Below, in pieces: positions 9,639 to 19,443 of a stretch of 64,000 bases of DNA (positions are counted from its first letter, which is position 1; the number at the start of each line of letters is the position of its first letter). The stretch lies in assembly GCF_003425685.1 (NCBI RefSeq), contig NZ_QJKM01000001.1:240920-304919 (forward strand). The letters run 5' to 3'. This DNA comes from Rhizobium terrae. Its GTDB lineage: Bacteria > Pseudomonadota > Alphaproteobacteria > Rhizobiales > Rhizobiaceae. Both the position numbers and the translations under genes were made by a program. The notes below the pieces were generated by a model. The model was not told where the DNA came from. It did no database searches and was given only the letters and a program-made list of their open reading frames with translations.

Positions 9639-10439
9639 ATGCTCAAGAGACTGCTTTTAACCGGCGCCGCAGGCGGTGTCGGCCGGGCAATCCGCCCGAT
9701 GCTGAGGGACATCGCCGAACACGTCGTGCTGTCGGACATCGGCGAGATCGACGACGTCGGCGCGTGCGAGACCTTCATCCGCTGCGATCTTGCGGACGCC
9801 GCCGGCGTGGCGAAACTTGTCGAGAATGTCGACGGCATCATCCATCTCGGCGGCATCTCGGTCGAAAAGAGGTTCGAACTCATCGTTGGGGGCAATATCG
9901 TCGGGCTCTACAATCTCTACGAGGCGGCGCGGCACAGCGGCAGGCCACGCATCGTCTTCGCCAGCTCCAATCACGTCGTCGGCTATTACCGGCGCGACGA
10001 GAGGCTAGACAACACCGTCGCACCGAAGCCGGATTCGCTCTATGGCGCTTCGAAGGTTTTCGGCGAAGCGGTCGCCAGTCTCTATTTCGATAAGTTCGGG
10101 CAGGAAACGCTGTCGGTCCGCAGCGGCTCCTGTTTCGAGAAGCCGGTCAACACGCGCATGCTGGCGACATGGCTCAGCGCCCGCGACTTCTTCTCGCTCT
10201 GTAAGCGGGCCTTTGTCGCCCCGAGGATCGCCCACACCGTCGTCTACGGCGCCTCGGCAAACGACGAACAGTGGTGGGACAACCGCAACGCCGGTTTCCT
10301 CGGCTGGAAGCCTGAGGACACATCGGCGAAATGGCGCATTGAAGTGGAAGCTGCGGCCGGAAGGGAGGATCCGACCGACCCGGCCGTCATCTACCAGGGC
10401 GGCGCCTTTGCCTCGGCCGGCCATCCGGACGACGCATAA
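9639..10439 (+). CDS. second uronate dehydrogenase-like NAD-dependent enzyme
   Basis: 266 residues, clearly homologous to the udh product at 4772-5587 and to Agrobacterium Udh. TGAAGGVG opens the Rossmann fold, DLADAAG follows, and the catalytic pair is Tyr135/Lys139 in YGASK; SSNHVVGYY and WWDNR are conserved. AGGGAAG precedes the chosen ATG; an earlier in-frame ATG would add 18 unrelated residues. The following gene is an enolase-superfamily enzyme unlike the one beside the first udh. The two copies may therefore serve different uronates or aldoses, or act in two parallel routes; this is inference. Confidence 0.86.
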   Translation: MLKRLLLTGAAGGVGRAIRPMLRDIAEHVVLSDIGEIDDVGACETFIRCDLADAAGVAKLVENVDGIIHLGGISVEKRFELIVGGNIVGLYNLYEAARHSGRPRIVFASSNHVVGYYRRDERLDNTVAPKPDSLYGASKVFGEAVASLYFDKFGQETLSVRSGSCFEKPVNTRMLATWLSARDFFSLCKRAFVAPRIAHTVVYGASANDEQWWDNRNAGFLGWKPEDTSAKWRIEVEAAAGREDPTDPAVIYQGGAFASAGHPDDA

Positions 10440-10538
10440 ACGCAATTCGCCGCCGGCCGGCGGTTCCGCCCGTGAAAACCGGGCTTTGACATGAAATGGC
10501 GGAAGCTCGCTCCTTCCGCTTCTGACAGGAGGAAGTTC

Positions 10539-11687
10539 GTGAAGATCGTAGATGTCAATGTGCGGGTATTCTCCCACACCACCCGCCGCCACCAGGACAG
10601 CGCCGGCCATGCTCATCCCGGCCCGCCGCACAAGGTCAACCTGGCACTCCTGACGATCATTGCCGACGATGGCACGGAAGGTTACTGTTTTGCGCCGCCG
10701 GAAGTCATCCGCCCGCATGTCATCGACAAGTTCGTCAAGAAGGTGCTGATCGGCGAGGACCCGTTTGCGCGCGAACGGCTGTGGCAGGACCTCGCCCACT
10801 GGCAGCGCGGCAGCGCCATGCAGCTGACCGACCGGGCGCTGGCGATCGTCGATTGCGCGCTCTGGGATCTCGCCGGCCGCAAGCTCAACATGCCGGTCCA
10901 CAAGCTGATCGGCTCGTACCGTGAAAAGATCCCGGCCTATGGCTCGATCATGTGCGGCGACGAGCTGGAAAACGGCCTCGCAACGCCCGAGGATTACGGC
11001 CGGTTCGCGGAGAAACTGGTCGCGCGCGGCTACAAGGGTATCAAGCTGCACACCTGGATGCCGCCGGTCTCCTGGGCGCCCGACGTGAAAATGGACATCA
11101 AGGCCTGCGCCGCGGTGCGTGAAGCCGTCGGTCCGGATATCCACCTGATGATCGACGCCTTCCACTGGTATAGCCGCACGGAAGCGCTGGAGCTCGGCAA
11201 AGGCCTCGAAAAGCTCGGCTTCGACTGGATCGAGGAGCCGATGGACGAGGACAGTTCGGCCTCTTACGCCTGGCTGGCGGAAAACCTCGACATTCCCGTC
11301 CTCGGACCCGAAAGCGCCGGCGGCAAGCATTTCAGCCGCGCCGAATGGATCACCTCCAAGGCCTGCGACATCCTGCGCACCGGCGTCCACGACGTCGGCG
11401 GCATCAGCCCGGCCATGAAATGCATGCATCTTGCCGAATCCTTCGGCATGAACTGCGAAATTCACGGCAACGGCGCGCCGAACCTGATCGTTGCGGCCTG
11501 CACCAAGAATGCCAAGTGGTACGAGCGCGGCCTGCTGCACCCCTTCCTCGAATATGACGACGGCTTCGAATACCTGAACGCCCTCGTCGACCCGATGGAC
11601 TCGGACGGTTTCGTGCACATCTCGGACAAGCCGGGGCTGGGCGAAGACATCAACTTCGACTTCATCAACGCCAATCTCGTCGGCTGA
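10539..11687 (+). CDS. enolase superfamily enzyme (mandelate racemase type), probable sugar-acid dehydratase
   Basis: 382 residues starting at GTG after AGGAGG (10527-10532). Visible residues are Lys169-x-His171 (KLH), metal ligands Asp206 (MIDAFH), Glu232/233 (WIEEP) and Glu258 (GPES), Asp285 (HDVGG) and His309 (EIHGN). The K-x-H motif and the EIHGN end strand set it apart from the K-x-R enzyme at 3680-4765, so the two are not copies of one function. It probably forms an operon with the second udh-like gene, about 100 bases away. The substrate is likely an aldonate or aldarate; which one cannot be said. Confidence 0.84.
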   Translation: MKIVDVNVRVFSHTTRRHQDSAGHAHPGPPHKVNLALLTIIADDGTEGYCFAPPEVIRPHVIDKFVKKVLIGEDPFARERLWQDLAHWQRGSAMQLTDRALAIVDCALWDLAGRKLNMPVHKLIGSYREKIPAYGSIMCGDELENGLATPEDYGRFAEKLVARGYKGIKLHTWMPPVSWAPDVKMDIKACAAVREAVGPDIHLMIDAFHWYSRTEALELGKGLEKLGFDWIEEPMDEDSSASYAWLAENLDIPVLGPESAGGKHFSRAEWITSKACDILRTGVHDVGGISPAMKCMHLAESFGMNCEIHGNGAPNLIVAACTKNAKWYERGLLHPFLEYDDGFEYLNALVDPMDSDGFVHISDKPGLGEDINFDFINANLVG

Positions 11688-12004
11688 ATGATAGGGGAGG
11701 GTGTGCCCTTATCGGAAAGATCGGCACTTGGTTTCTGGCCAAGCGCCGATTGCGTTTGTACAGGCATGCGCCCGGGATCGCCGGCCGTTGAAATCGGTCT
11801 CATTGATTTACGGCCCTTGCCATCGCTCTGGAGCCTTTCCTGCAAGGGAAAGGCCGTATGACTTCTTCCGGCCTGTGTTTGGGCCGAGTCACCCTCGGGT
11901 TAAACCCGAAGGCGAGGATGACGTGGAGCAATCAGCGCTGTCTTCAGACAAATGGCCGCCGCCTCCCCTCGGAAGCGGCGGTTCCGGTCTTTGAAGCGGG
12001 CTTC
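11688..12004. other. intergenic between convergent genes
   Basis: No gene seen. It contains an imperfect hairpin at 11722-11748 (CGGC-A-CTTGG with CCAAG-C-GCCG), possibly ending the plus-strand operon, a palindromic repeat at 11888-11922, and GC-rich arms CCGCCGC (11956-11962) and GCGGCGG (11975-11981), possibly ending the minus-strand transporter operon. Confidence 0.55.
11888..11922. repeat. intergenic palindrome, CTCGGG family
   Basis: GTCACCCTCGGGTT and AACCCGAAGGCGAGGATGAC form an interrupted inverted repeat with a CGGGTT/AACCCG core. The CCTCGGG and GAGGATGAC segments resemble the repeats at 7522-7546. Confidence 0.5.
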
Positions 12005-13270
12005 TCAGCTGCGCGGCAGCAGGCCCTTCACTTCGTCGGCGGCGTCCTGCAGGGCTTCCTTCGGGGTTGCCTGCTGTTCGACGATGCGCGACAGGTTTTC
12101 GACGATCGCCTGGGTGACCTTGACGCCGTTCGTACCCGGGAAGGCATACCAGGGAACCATGCGGTCCATCTGGCTGAGGCCGGCGACGAAGAGCGGATTT
12201 TCCTTGTAGAAGTTGCCGAGATATTCCGGCGACTTGGCGGCGAGTTCGTTGTTCGGGACGTAGCCGGTGCCCGGAACGACGACGGAAGCGCCATAGGGGC
12301 CGGCGGAGAACTTGGCGAACTTCCAGGCGGCTTCCTGCTTGGCGGCGTCGCGGGTGAGGATGACGACGGCGTTGCCGCCGGTCGGCAGCTTGCCCCTAAC
12401 CGGATCGATCAGCGGGATCTGGGCAGTGCGCAGGTCAAACTTGTTGCCGACGCTCTTGATCGTGTTGCGCAGCGCGCCGGTGGTCTTGAACTCGATGCCG
12501 ACCTTGCCGGCAAAGAAGGCCTGTTCGCCGGCGGCGGCCGTGAAGATCGGCAGGCCACCCTTCTTGACCATCTGGTCTAGGACGTTGACGGCCTTCTCGC
12601 CCTCCGGACCGGCGAAGGCGACCGACTTCTCGTCGGCGCTCAGCATCTGGCCGCCGGCGCCGAACAGAAGTGCCGAAAACATCCAGTCGTCACCCTGCCA
12701 GCGGAAGTCGATGCCTTCAACGCCGTTGCCGAGCGCCTTGATCTTGGCGCCGAGCGCGATGACTTCGTCCCAGGTCTTCGGGGGCTGATCCGGGTTGCCG
12801 CCGGCGGCCTTCACCAGGTCGGCATTGTAGTACATGATCGGGTTCGACGTCGCGAAAGCAAGGCCGACCTGCTTGCCGTTGACCTGGGCGAGCTTCAGAA
12901 TATTGTCGGAGAAGCCGAGCTTGCCCATATCGCCTTCCTTGGCGATGAAGGGGGCGAGATCGACCGGGATCGAACGTTCCTGCACCATGCGCAGGCGATT
13001 GAGGCCGATGAAGGTCAGGTCCGGCATTTCCGCCGTGCCGGCCTGGCGCATGATCAACTGGATGCCTTCTTCATACGTGGCGGACGGATTGGCGAACTGG
13101 ATCTTGATATCCGGATTCTCTTCCATGAACTTCTTCGAGATCGTGTCCATCACGTCCTTGAAGAAGCCCGGCATCGGGTAATGAACGGTCAGCGTCGTCT
13201 CGGCCTGGGCCGGGAGCGACACGGTCATGGCGACCGCGGCGGCGGCCAGGAATTTGGTGAAATGCTTCAT
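12005..13270 (-). CDS. ABC transporter substrate-binding protein, family 1 (UgpB/MalE-like)
   Basis: 421-residue periplasmic protein with a signal peptide ending near residue 23 (PAQA). The family 1 pattern is visible: the opening strand LTVHYPMPG, a flexible PPKTWDEVIALGAKIK segment, and GKVGIEFKTTGALR in the second lobe. AAGGAG lies 8 bases before the start. It is the last gene of the minus-strand unit metallophosphoesterase-ATPase-permease-permease-binding protein. UgpB-like proteins bind glycerol phosphates or sugars; the linked phosphoesterase leans toward a phosphorylated ligand, but the pocket cannot be read by eye. Confidence 0.88.
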   Translation of the reverse strand: MKHFTKFLAAAAVAMTVSLPAQAETTLTVHYPMPGFFKDVMDTISKKFMEENPDIKIQFANPSATYEEGIQLIMRQAGTAEMPDLTFIGLNRLRMVQERSIPVDLAPFIAKEGDMGKLGFSDNILKLAQVNGKQVGLAFATSNPIMYYNADLVKAAGGNPDQPPKTWDEVIALGAKIKALGNGVEGIDFRWQGDDWMFSALLFGAGGQMLSADEKSVAFAGPEGEKAVNVLDQMVKKGGLPIFTAAAGEQAFFAGKVGIEFKTTGALRNTIKSVGNKFDLRTAQIPLIDPVRGKLPTGGNAVVILTRDAAKQEAAWKFAKFSAGPYGASVVVPGTGYVPNNELAAKSPEYLGNFYKENPLFVAGLSQMDRMVPWYAFPGTNGVKVTQAIVENLSRIVEQQATPKEALQDAADEVKGLLPRS

Positions 13271-13297
13271 CGCATGTTCTCCTTGAGTTGATGCCGG

Positions 13298-14134
13298 TCA
13301 GCCCTTGAGACCGGTCATGGTGATGCCCTCGACGAAGCGCTTCTGGGCCAGCAGAAAGGCTGCGACGAGCGGAAAGGTGATGATCAGAGTGGCGGCCATC
13401 AGCGCGCCGTAGTCGTCGCCGGCCTCGGCGGCCCTGAAATAGAGGAGGCCGAGAGGCGGCGTGGCATAGCTCTGGTTCGAAACGACGATCAGCGGCCAGT
13501 AAAGATCGTTCCAGTGGGCGACGACCGAGAAGATCGCAAACGCGGTGATCGCCGGCCACGCGTTCGGCACGATGACGCGGGCGATGATGCCGGTTTCCGA
13601 CATGCCGTCGAGCCTTGCCGCGTGGATCAAATCGTCCGGCATGGCGCGGAAGAACTGCAGGAAAAGGAAGATGCCGAAGACCGAGATGGTGAAGGGCGCG
13701 ACCAGCGCGAAATAACTGTTGAGCAGTGCGGCGCGATCGAAGGCGACGTAGATCGGCAAGGCGGTGGCATGGATCGGAACGAGCAGGCCGAGCATGACCA
13801 GCACCATCATCGCCCGGGCGGCACGGAACTTCAGCTTGGCCATGGCATAGGCGCAGGGAATGGCAATCGCCACCTGGATGACGAAGATCAGCGCACAGAC
13901 TACCACGCCGTTCCACAGGAGCGTGGTCATCGAGACCCGGGTCAGCGCCTTGGTGAAGTTCGCGACATAGGAAAGATGCTGCGGAATGAGCGAGAGCGAC
14001 GAGGAGAAGATGTCGCTCTGCGCCTTGCCGGCGGTCGAGATCATGAAGATATAGGGCGCCAGGAAGATCAGCGCACCGAAACTCAGGATGAAGAGGCGGA
14101 TCGCCCGCCCGAGGGTGAAGGAGCGCGCGTTCAT
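13298..14134 (-). CDS. ABC transporter permease, MalG/UgpE-like
   Basis: 278-residue inner-membrane permease with six predicted transmembrane segments (first at about 13-33). The binding-protein-dependent transport signature EAA-G near residues 175-195 reads AARLDGMSETGIIARVIVPNAWP. The start overlaps the stop of the other permease gene by 4 bases. It forms the translocation pore with that partner and is powered by the ATPase encoded upstream in the operon. Confidence 0.9.
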   Translation of the reverse strand: MNARSFTLGRAIRLFILSFGALIFLAPYIFMISTAGKAQSDIFSSSLSLIPQHLSYVANFTKALTRVSMTTLLWNGVVVCALIFVIQVAIAIPCAYAMAKLKFRAARAMMVLVMLGLLVPIHATALPIYVAFDRAALLNSYFALVAPFTISVFGIFLFLQFFRAMPDDLIHAARLDGMSETGIIARVIVPNAWPAITAFAIFSVVAHWNDLYWPLIVVSNQSYATPPLGLLYFRAAEAGDDYGALMAATLIITFPLVAAFLLAQKRFVEGITMTGLKG

Positions 14135-15063
14135 GTGTAATGCACCTGCCTGTCCTGGATCCGGTATTGCAGGAACATCAGGATCACGAGGATGATCAGG
14201 AAGACGACGGTCATCGCCGAGGCGTAACCGACCCGCAGATAGACGAAGCCTTCCTGGTAGATGGTGAAGAGCAGCACCTCGGACGCCTTGTTCGGCCCGC
14301 CTTCGGTCAGCGTCTTGACGGTCTCGAACACCTTCACGGCATTGATGATGCTGATCGTGGTGACGAAGAGGGTCGTCGGGCCGAGCATCGGCCAGGTGAC
14401 CAGCCGGAACCGGTCGAACGCGGAGCGCGCGCCATCGACATGCGCCGCCTGATAGAGTTCGCGGGGGATTGCGGTGAGGCCTGCGAGGAACAACACGAGG
14501 TTGAAGCCGACCGACTGCCAGATGCCGATGATCGACAGGCCGTAGAGCACATAGCTCGACGCGCCGAGCCAGTTCGGTCCTTCGATGTCGGCGAGCCGCA
14601 GGAGCGCGTTCACCGGGCCGATCGTCGGATGGAAGAGATATTGCCAGACGGTCGCCATGGCGACGAGCAGCGAGGCGACCGGCAGAAAAAAGGCGGTCCG
14701 GAAGAAGGAGCGGCCGATGCCTTCGCTCTCGATCAGCATGGCAAGCCCGAGCGCCATGAAGATCGAAACGGGGGCGACGATCGCCGTATAGACCGTGGTG
14801 TTCCAGAGCGACCTGCGGAAGGTGCGGCTGGTGAAGAGGTCGGCGTAGTTGTCGAAGCCGACCCAGCGGAAGCCGGCATAACCGAGCTCGTAATCGGTGA
14901 AGCTCATCAGGATGACGGCTGCGACCGGAAGCAGGATGAACACGAAGAGCAGCACGAGCGCCGGCAGGGAGAGCAGCCAGCCGGTGCGCGCCTCGTGTTT
15001 CTCGGCCGCCGAACGTGCCGACGCACTGCCGAGCGGGAGCGGAGCGGCGATCGCCTCAGCCAT
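14131..15063 (-). CDS. ABC transporter permease, MalF/UgpA-like
   Basis: 310-residue inner-membrane permease. The chosen ATG gives a normal N-terminus: about 28 polar residues, then the first membrane segment LPALVLLFVFILLPVAAVIL. The EAA-type loop reads AAHVDGARSAFDRFRLVTWP. The start lies inside the 3' end of the ATPase gene (8-base overlap) and the stop overlaps the second permease. Longer starts inside the ATPase gene are rejected because they would translate its C-terminal region in another frame. Confidence 0.9.
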   Translation of the reverse strand: MAEAIAAPLPLGSASARSAAEKHEARTGWLLSLPALVLLFVFILLPVAAVILMSFTDYELGYAGFRWVGFDNYADLFTSRTFRRSLWNTTVYTAIVAPVSIFMALGLAMLIESEGIGRSFFRTAFFLPVASLLVAMATVWQYLFHPTIGPVNALLRLADIEGPNWLGASSYVLYGLSIIGIWQSVGFNLVLFLAGLTAIPRELYQAAHVDGARSAFDRFRLVTWPMLGPTTLFVTTISIINAVKVFETVKTLTEGGPNKASEVLLFTIYQEGFVYLRVGYASAMTVVFLIILVILMFLQYRIQDRQVHYT

Positions 15064-16222
15064 GCGCCTTCTCCAGTGCGATATCCGCGCCCACCGGGAG
15101 CGAAGGCAGGCGGCGGCCGTCTTCCGCGAAGACGAAAAGCCGGTCGGCCGCAAATTCGAGGCGTACAGGCATGCCGGCGGCAAGGCCTGAACCTTCGGAG
15201 GGCGAGAGCTTGGCGATGACGGTTTCGCCGATCGCATCGAGCCGGCAATAAAGGATGATTTCCGAACCCAGGAATTCGACGCGGTCGAGGCGAGCGGGCA
15301 GGCCGTGCTGGCCGCTGCGGTTGACGGTCACGAATTCCGGACGAATGCCGATCGTGACCGGCGCTCCGGGCGCCATCGTTTCGGCAAGCCGCAGCCGGTT
15401 GTCGCCGATCGCCACGATGGCATCGGGGCCGACCTGGGAGGCGAACAGGTTGATGCGCGGCTGGCCGATGAATTTTGCGACTTCGACATGGGCCGGATCG
15501 TCGTAAATGACCTGCGGCGAAGCAAGCTGACGCAGCGCGCCGCCGATCATCACCGCAACGCGGTCGGCCATGGAGAGCGCTTCTGCCTGGTCGTGGGTGA
15601 CGTATATGGTCGGCACGCCGGCGCGGCGATGCAGGTCGACGATCTCGCCGCGCGCATGGACGCGCAGGTTGGCGTCGAGGTTCGACAGCGGCTCGTCCAT
15701 CAGGAAGACGGCCGGACGGCGCACCATGGCGCGGCCGAGCGCAACGCGCTGGCGCTGGCCGCCGGACATCTGCCCCGGCTTGCGGTCCATCAGATGGTCG
15801 ATCTTCAGCGATACCGCCATCTCGCGCACGTCACGCCTGATATTGGCGATCGCTTTCCGCTGGCCGGGCATCAGCGGGCCGATGAGCGGCAGGCGCTGGG
15901 TGCGGGTCAGATTGCGCATGACGAGCGGCACCGCGATGTTCTGCGCCGCCGTCAGGTGCGGATAAAGCGCATAGGACTGGAACACCATGGCAATATTGCG
16001 GTCGGCGGCGGGCACCGGCGAAAGATCCCGCTCTCCGACGATGATCTCCCCGCCATCGGCGCTTTCGAGGCCGGCGAGGATGCGCAGCAGCGTGCTCTTG
16101 CCGCAGCCGGACGGGCCGACCAGCGCGATGAACTCGTTCTCGCCCGCATCAAGGCTGATGCCCTTGAGGATCTGGTTGCCTGAAAAGGACTTGTGAATAC
16201 CGCGGAGGGAGAGCGTGCTCAT
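15056..16222 (-). CDS. ABC transporter ATPase, MalK/UgpC-like
   Basis: 388 residues: ATPase domain plus the C-terminal OB-fold regulatory domain (from about 245) seen in the CUT1 sugar and glycerophosphate importers. Walker A GPSGCGKST is 36-44, signature MSGGQRQRV near 150, Walker B VFLMDEPLSNLD just after, and the switch His in VTHDQAEA. A short extra segment near 105-125 (RNLTRTQRLPLIGPLMPGQR) is somewhat longer than in typical MalK. GAGGAGG precedes the start. The start overlaps the metallophosphoesterase stop by 4 bases. Confidence 0.92.
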   Translation of the reverse strand: MSTLSLRGIHKSFSGNQILKGISLDAGENEFIALVGPSGCGKSTLLRILAGLESADGGEIIVGERDLSPVPAADRNIAMVFQSYALYPHLTAAQNIAVPLVMRNLTRTQRLPLIGPLMPGQRKAIANIRRDVREMAVSLKIDHLMDRKPGQMSGGQRQRVALGRAMVRRPAVFLMDEPLSNLDANLRVHARGEIVDLHRRAGVPTIYVTHDQAEALSMADRVAVMIGGALRQLASPQVIYDDPAHVEVAKFIGQPRINLFASQVGPDAIVAIGDNRLRLAETMAPGAPVTIGIRPEFVTVNRSGQHGLPARLDRVEFLGSEIILYCRLDAIGETVIAKLSPSEGSGLAAGMPVRLEFAADRLFVFAEDGRRLPSLPVGADIALEKAHG

Positions 16223-17058
16223 GCTTCCTCCTCAGTCCCGACCAGGGGCTTGGCCGGGCTTGGATAGACCTCGTGGATGACATCGTCGATGACGTAAGCA
16301 GTCATGCCCGGCACGGCGACGATCTCGGTCTCAACATCGTCGCCGAAGCTGTGGACGGCGGCGCCGATCAGGCGCTCGCCCGGCATTTCGCGCTCGAGCT
16401 TGTCGATGATGAAGGCGGCAGAGGGGGCCCAGGTCAGCGCCGTGTTGCGATAACGACCCCGCCAGGCCCAGTGAAGATGGCCGCTGGCGAAGAGCGCCAC
16501 GTCATGCGCGGCGATCAGATCGAAAAGCCGGGCGCGTTCCCTCGGGCGCGCACCCCAATAGCCCGTCTCGCCTTCCTGCGGTTCGTCGACGAAAAGCGGC
16601 TTATGGGCGAAGAGGGCGACGCGGCGGCCCTTGCGGTCCTCCAGCGTTTCGCGCAGCCATTCGAACTGCGCCTCTTCCTCGTCGTCCTCATGGCCGAGCA
16701 GCAGCGAGTTGAGGCCAACGAGGCGCCAATCGCCGGCGTCATGAAACCAGCGGTCCTCGCCGGCAAGATCGCGCCAGCGCTTCAGGCGCTCGGCATTGAC
16801 CGGCTGGGCGGAACCCGGCAGGTGACCCACGTCGTGATTGCCCGGTACGATCAGCATCGGGACGGACACCTGGCGCATCAGGTCCATGCAGAAGGTGATG
16901 TCCTCCGCCTTGTCGGCGCCATCAACAGTCAGGTCGCCGGTATGGATGATCAGATCAGCGCCGGCATCCTCGATCCAGTTGAGCAGCGGCGCCCAGTTGC
17001 CGTTGAAATGGGTCTTTTCCGGGCTGAAATGCGTGTCGGTGATCTGGATGATTTTCAC
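16219..17058 (-). CDS. calcineurin-like metallophosphoesterase linked to an ABC importer
   Basis: 279-residue cytoplasmic enzyme of the cAMP phosphodiesterase/glycerophosphodiesterase type. Metal ligands are visible: Asp8-x-His10 (DTH), Asp42 (GDLTVDG), Asn74-His75 (GNHD), then ALFAHKP and ASGHLHW. GTG at 17058 is chosen because GGAGAG lies 6 bases before it; the TTG two codons upstream touches the ribosome site. As first gene of the importer operon it probably hydrolyses the imported phosphodiester or phosphonate-like ester. That pairing echoes ugp/glycerophosphodiesterase systems but with a different enzyme fold. Confidence 0.87.
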   Translation of the reverse strand: MKIIQITDTHFSPEKTHFNGNWAPLLNWIEDAGADLIIHTGDLTVDGADKAEDITFCMDLMRQVSVPMLIVPGNHDVGHLPGSAQPVNAERLKRWRDLAGEDRWFHDAGDWRLVGLNSLLLGHEDDEEEAQFEWLRETLEDRKGRRVALFAHKPLFVDEPQEGETGYWGARPRERARLFDLIAAHDVALFASGHLHWAWRGRYRNTALTWAPSAAFIIDKLEREMPGERLIGAAVHSFGDDVETEIVAVPGMTAYVIDDVIHEVYPSPAKPLVGTEEEA

Positions 17059-17172
17059 GGGCAACTCTCCGGTCTCGAAAGGCCTTTCGCAGATGCGAAG
17101 GTGGGCTTTCGAGCCTCTTTAGAGGGCTCTCGTGTCAGGCCGGTTACAGAGTTTTCCGGTTCTTTTTCATTT

Positions 17173-17190
17173 CGGTCACAGAACTGTCAA
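17173..17190 (+). promoter_or_regulatory. Pho-box-like direct repeat (weak)
   Basis: CGGTCAC and CTGTCAA are 11 bases apart, the spacing of PhoB direct repeats (CTGTCAT-N4-CTGTCAT). It lies 115 bases before the metallophosphoesterase gene, though in the opposite orientation to that operon. Only partial agreement with the consensus. Confidence 0.25.
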
Positions 17191-17220
17191 ACAACGCCTC
17201 CTGCGAACCGCGTGCGGACC

Positions 17221-17934
17221 TCAAAGACCGCCGGGCTTGAACTGGGCGGTGAGGACATGACGATCGCCGGGATAGGTCAGCCGCACTTTGGTTACGGGGC
17301 CGCCTTGCCCCCAGGTCTGCCGCTCGACGACCAGGCAGGCCTGCTTGTTCTCCAGGGCGAGCAGCTTTGCCTCCTTCTTGCCCGCCGACACGGCCTGGAT
17401 CCGGTGCTGCGCGGCGGTCCAGGGGACCTGAGCCAGAAGAAAGGGGCCGGGCGCCAGCGCCTCGAAATCGAAGTCGGCGGCCTCGGGCACGGTGGAGAGG
17501 TTGATCAGCCGCTCTTCGAGGCAGAAGGGTTCCGCGCCGGCGAAGTGAAGGCAGGTGACATCGACGATGTCCGCCGCCTCGGCAAGCCCGAGATGCAGAA
17601 CATCATCCTCGTTCGCCAGACGCCGCGTGCGCGAAATCAGCGAATAGGAATAGGGAAGCTTGAGCGATTGCACCTCGTCGCGGATGTCATGGATGTCGAG
17701 GACGGCGGATTGCGCCTTCGGCTGGGTGACGAAACTGCCGGATTTCTTTCGCCGTTCGATCAAGCCCGCCCTTACGAGCTGCGCCATGACCTTGTTCATG
17801 GTCATGCGCGAGCAGCCGTATCGTGCCGCGAGATCGATCTCGAAAGGCAGGTGGTATCCGGGCGGCCATTCGCCCGATACGATCCGGCCTTCGATATCGA
17901 TCAATATCCTGCTGTGCAGCGTTGCGTCGCTCAA
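17221..17934 (-). CDS. hutC: histidine utilization repressor HutC
   Basis: 237-residue GntR-family regulator of the HutC subfamily. The N-terminal winged helix (about 8-75) contains [22 protein letters not shown] and the C-terminal UTRA domain (about 90-235) senses urocanate. The start appears to be TTG, since no in-frame ATG or GTG with a ribosome site lies just upstream. It lies at the end of the hutF unit. A matching operator, ATGTATATACAT, is found between hutF and hutI at 19444-19455. Confidence 0.92.
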   Translation of the reverse strand: MSDATLHSRILIDIEGRIVSGEWPPGYHLPFEIDLAARYGCSRMTMNKVMAQLVRAGLIERRKKSGSFVTQPKAQSAVLDIHDIRDEVQSLKLPYSYSLISRTRRLANEDDVLHLGLAEAADIVDVTCLHFAGAEPFCLEERLINLSTVPEAADFDFEALAPGPFLLAQVPWTAAQHRIQAVSAGKKEAKLLALENKQACLVVERQTWGQGGPVTKVRLTYPGDRHVLTAQFKPGGL

Positions 17935-18007
17935 ATCCGAAGTCGTCCCCGCACTGTGGCCAGCATCGATCGCGGGTTACAGCAATACCCGCAGAATGCA
18001 AGGTCCA

Positions 18008-19363
18008 TCAGGATGCCATCAACTCCCGCATGGCGGAGAGGAAGCGGCGGTTGATGGCATCGCGCTTCCTGTGCCGGCCCGCTTCCACATGCCTTTCTCC
18101 CGACACCCAGACGCTGTCGACCGATACGCTCCCGGCGAAGATCCAGTGATCGAGGACCCGGTCGCCGGAAAGATAGGGCACCTTGCCTGTATCGAGAGAG
18201 ACCATGTCGGCGCGATTGCCGACCGCAAGTGCCGCGGTGGTATCGAGCGCCGCTCCGCCGCCGGTCATGGCATCGTCGAACAGCCGGCGCCCGGTCGAGC
18301 CATTCGGCGCGGCGACGACATTGCGTGCCTTCAAGGCCAGGCGCTGCGAATATTCGAGCTGGCGCAGTTCTCCCGGCACCGAGATCGACACATTCGAATC
18401 CGACCCGACGCCAAAGCGGCCGCCCGCCGCGAGGAATGCCGGGGCGGGGAAACAACCGTCGCCGAGGTTCGCCTCGGTGATCGGGCAAAGTCCCGCAACG
18501 GTGCCCCGCATTGCCATCTGCCGGGTTTCGGCGTCCGTCATATGGGTCGCGTGAATGAGGCACCAGCGCCGATCGACGGGGGCATTGGCCAGCAGCCATT
18601 CGACGGGCCGTGCGCCGGACCAGGCGAGGCAATCCTCGACTTCCTTCACCTGTTCGGCGACATGGATGTGCACGGGACGGCCGCCTGCCAGCGCAACAAG
18701 CTCCGCCAGTTCCTCCGGCGTGACCGCGCGCAGGCTGTGGGGCGCGATGCCAAGCTTCGCGCCAGACAGTCGGGACACGATATTGACGTTGCCTTCCACG
18801 AGCCGTGCGAAACCGTCGAGCGTGTTGACGAAACGCCGCTGGCCGTCGATCGGGGCCGCGCCGCCAAAGCCGGAATGGGCGTAGAAGACCGGCAGGAGCG
18901 TCAGCCCGATACCGGTTTCGGCGCTGGCCGCGCCGATCCGCTCCGCCATCTCGGCCACATTGGCATAAGGGCGGCCGTCCTTGTCATGATGCAGGTAGTG
19001 GAATTCGCCGACGTGGGAAAACCCTGCCTCGAGCATCTCCATATAGAGCTGCGCGGCGACGGCCTCGACATGTTCCGGCGTCATGGACAGAGCCAGCCTG
19101 TACATGACGGTGCGCCAGCTCCAGAAACTGTCGTCCGTTGGCCCGCGAACTTCGGCAAGCCCTGCCATGGCCCGCTGGAAGGCATGGCTGTGCAGGTTGG
19201 GCATCGCCGGAATGAGAACCCGGTGGCGGCCGTCGCCCGCATCCGCTTCGACCCCCGTTTCGATCGAAGCGATCGTGTCGCCGGCAATCGTCAGCCGCAC
19301 GCCGCTTTCCCAACCCTGCGGCAGAAGCGCAGTTGCCGCGTGGAGCGTTTTCGTTTTCGCCAT
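18008..19363 (-). CDS. hutF: formimidoylglutamate deiminase
   Basis: 451-residue amidohydrolase-superfamily enzyme that deaminates N-formimidoyl-L-glutamate to N-formyl-L-glutamate. The metal ligands are in [12 protein letters not shown] (the HxH of strand 1), the later His in HIHVAEQ and the Asp in [23 protein letters not shown] is typical of HutF. The ATG at 19363 has AAGGAG nine bases before it, whereas the ATG three codons earlier touches that site. It is divergent from hutI and shares its operator. Presence of HutF shows that the five-step formylglutamate route is used. Confidence 0.93.
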   Translation of the reverse strand: MAKTKTLHAATALLPQGWESGVRLTIAGDTIASIETGVEADAGDGRHRVLIPAMPNLHSHAFQRAMAGLAEVRGPTDDSFWSWRTVMYRLALSMTPEHVEAVAAQLYMEMLEAGFSHVGEFHYLHHDKDGRPYANVAEMAERIGAASAETGIGLTLLPVFYAHSGFGGAAPIDGQRRFVNTLDGFARLVEGNVNIVSRLSGAKLGIAPHSLRAVTPEELAELVALAGGRPVHIHVAEQVKEVEDCLAWSGARPVEWLLANAPVDRRWCLIHATHMTDAETRQMAMRGTVAGLCPITEANLGDGCFPAPAFLAAGGRFGVGSDSNVSISVPGELRQLEYSQRLALKARNVVAAPNGSTGRRLFDDAMTGGGAALDTTAALAVGNRADMVSLDTGKVPYLSGDRVLDHWIFAGSVSVDSVWVSGERHVEAGRHRKRDAINRRFLSAMRELMAS

Positions 19364-19443
19364 CCCACTCATCTCCTTGCGAAGGGGCCGGTGAAGGTCA
19401 TCCGGGCCGGAAACCAGATTTTTCCGCTTGCCAGTCGCTCATT

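Noticed and set aside
14140-15219. 359-codon plus-strand frame over the ABC permease
   Set aside because: Asp/Glu/Arg/Gly-rich antisense of a membrane protein gene, the usual mirror of hydrophobic codons.
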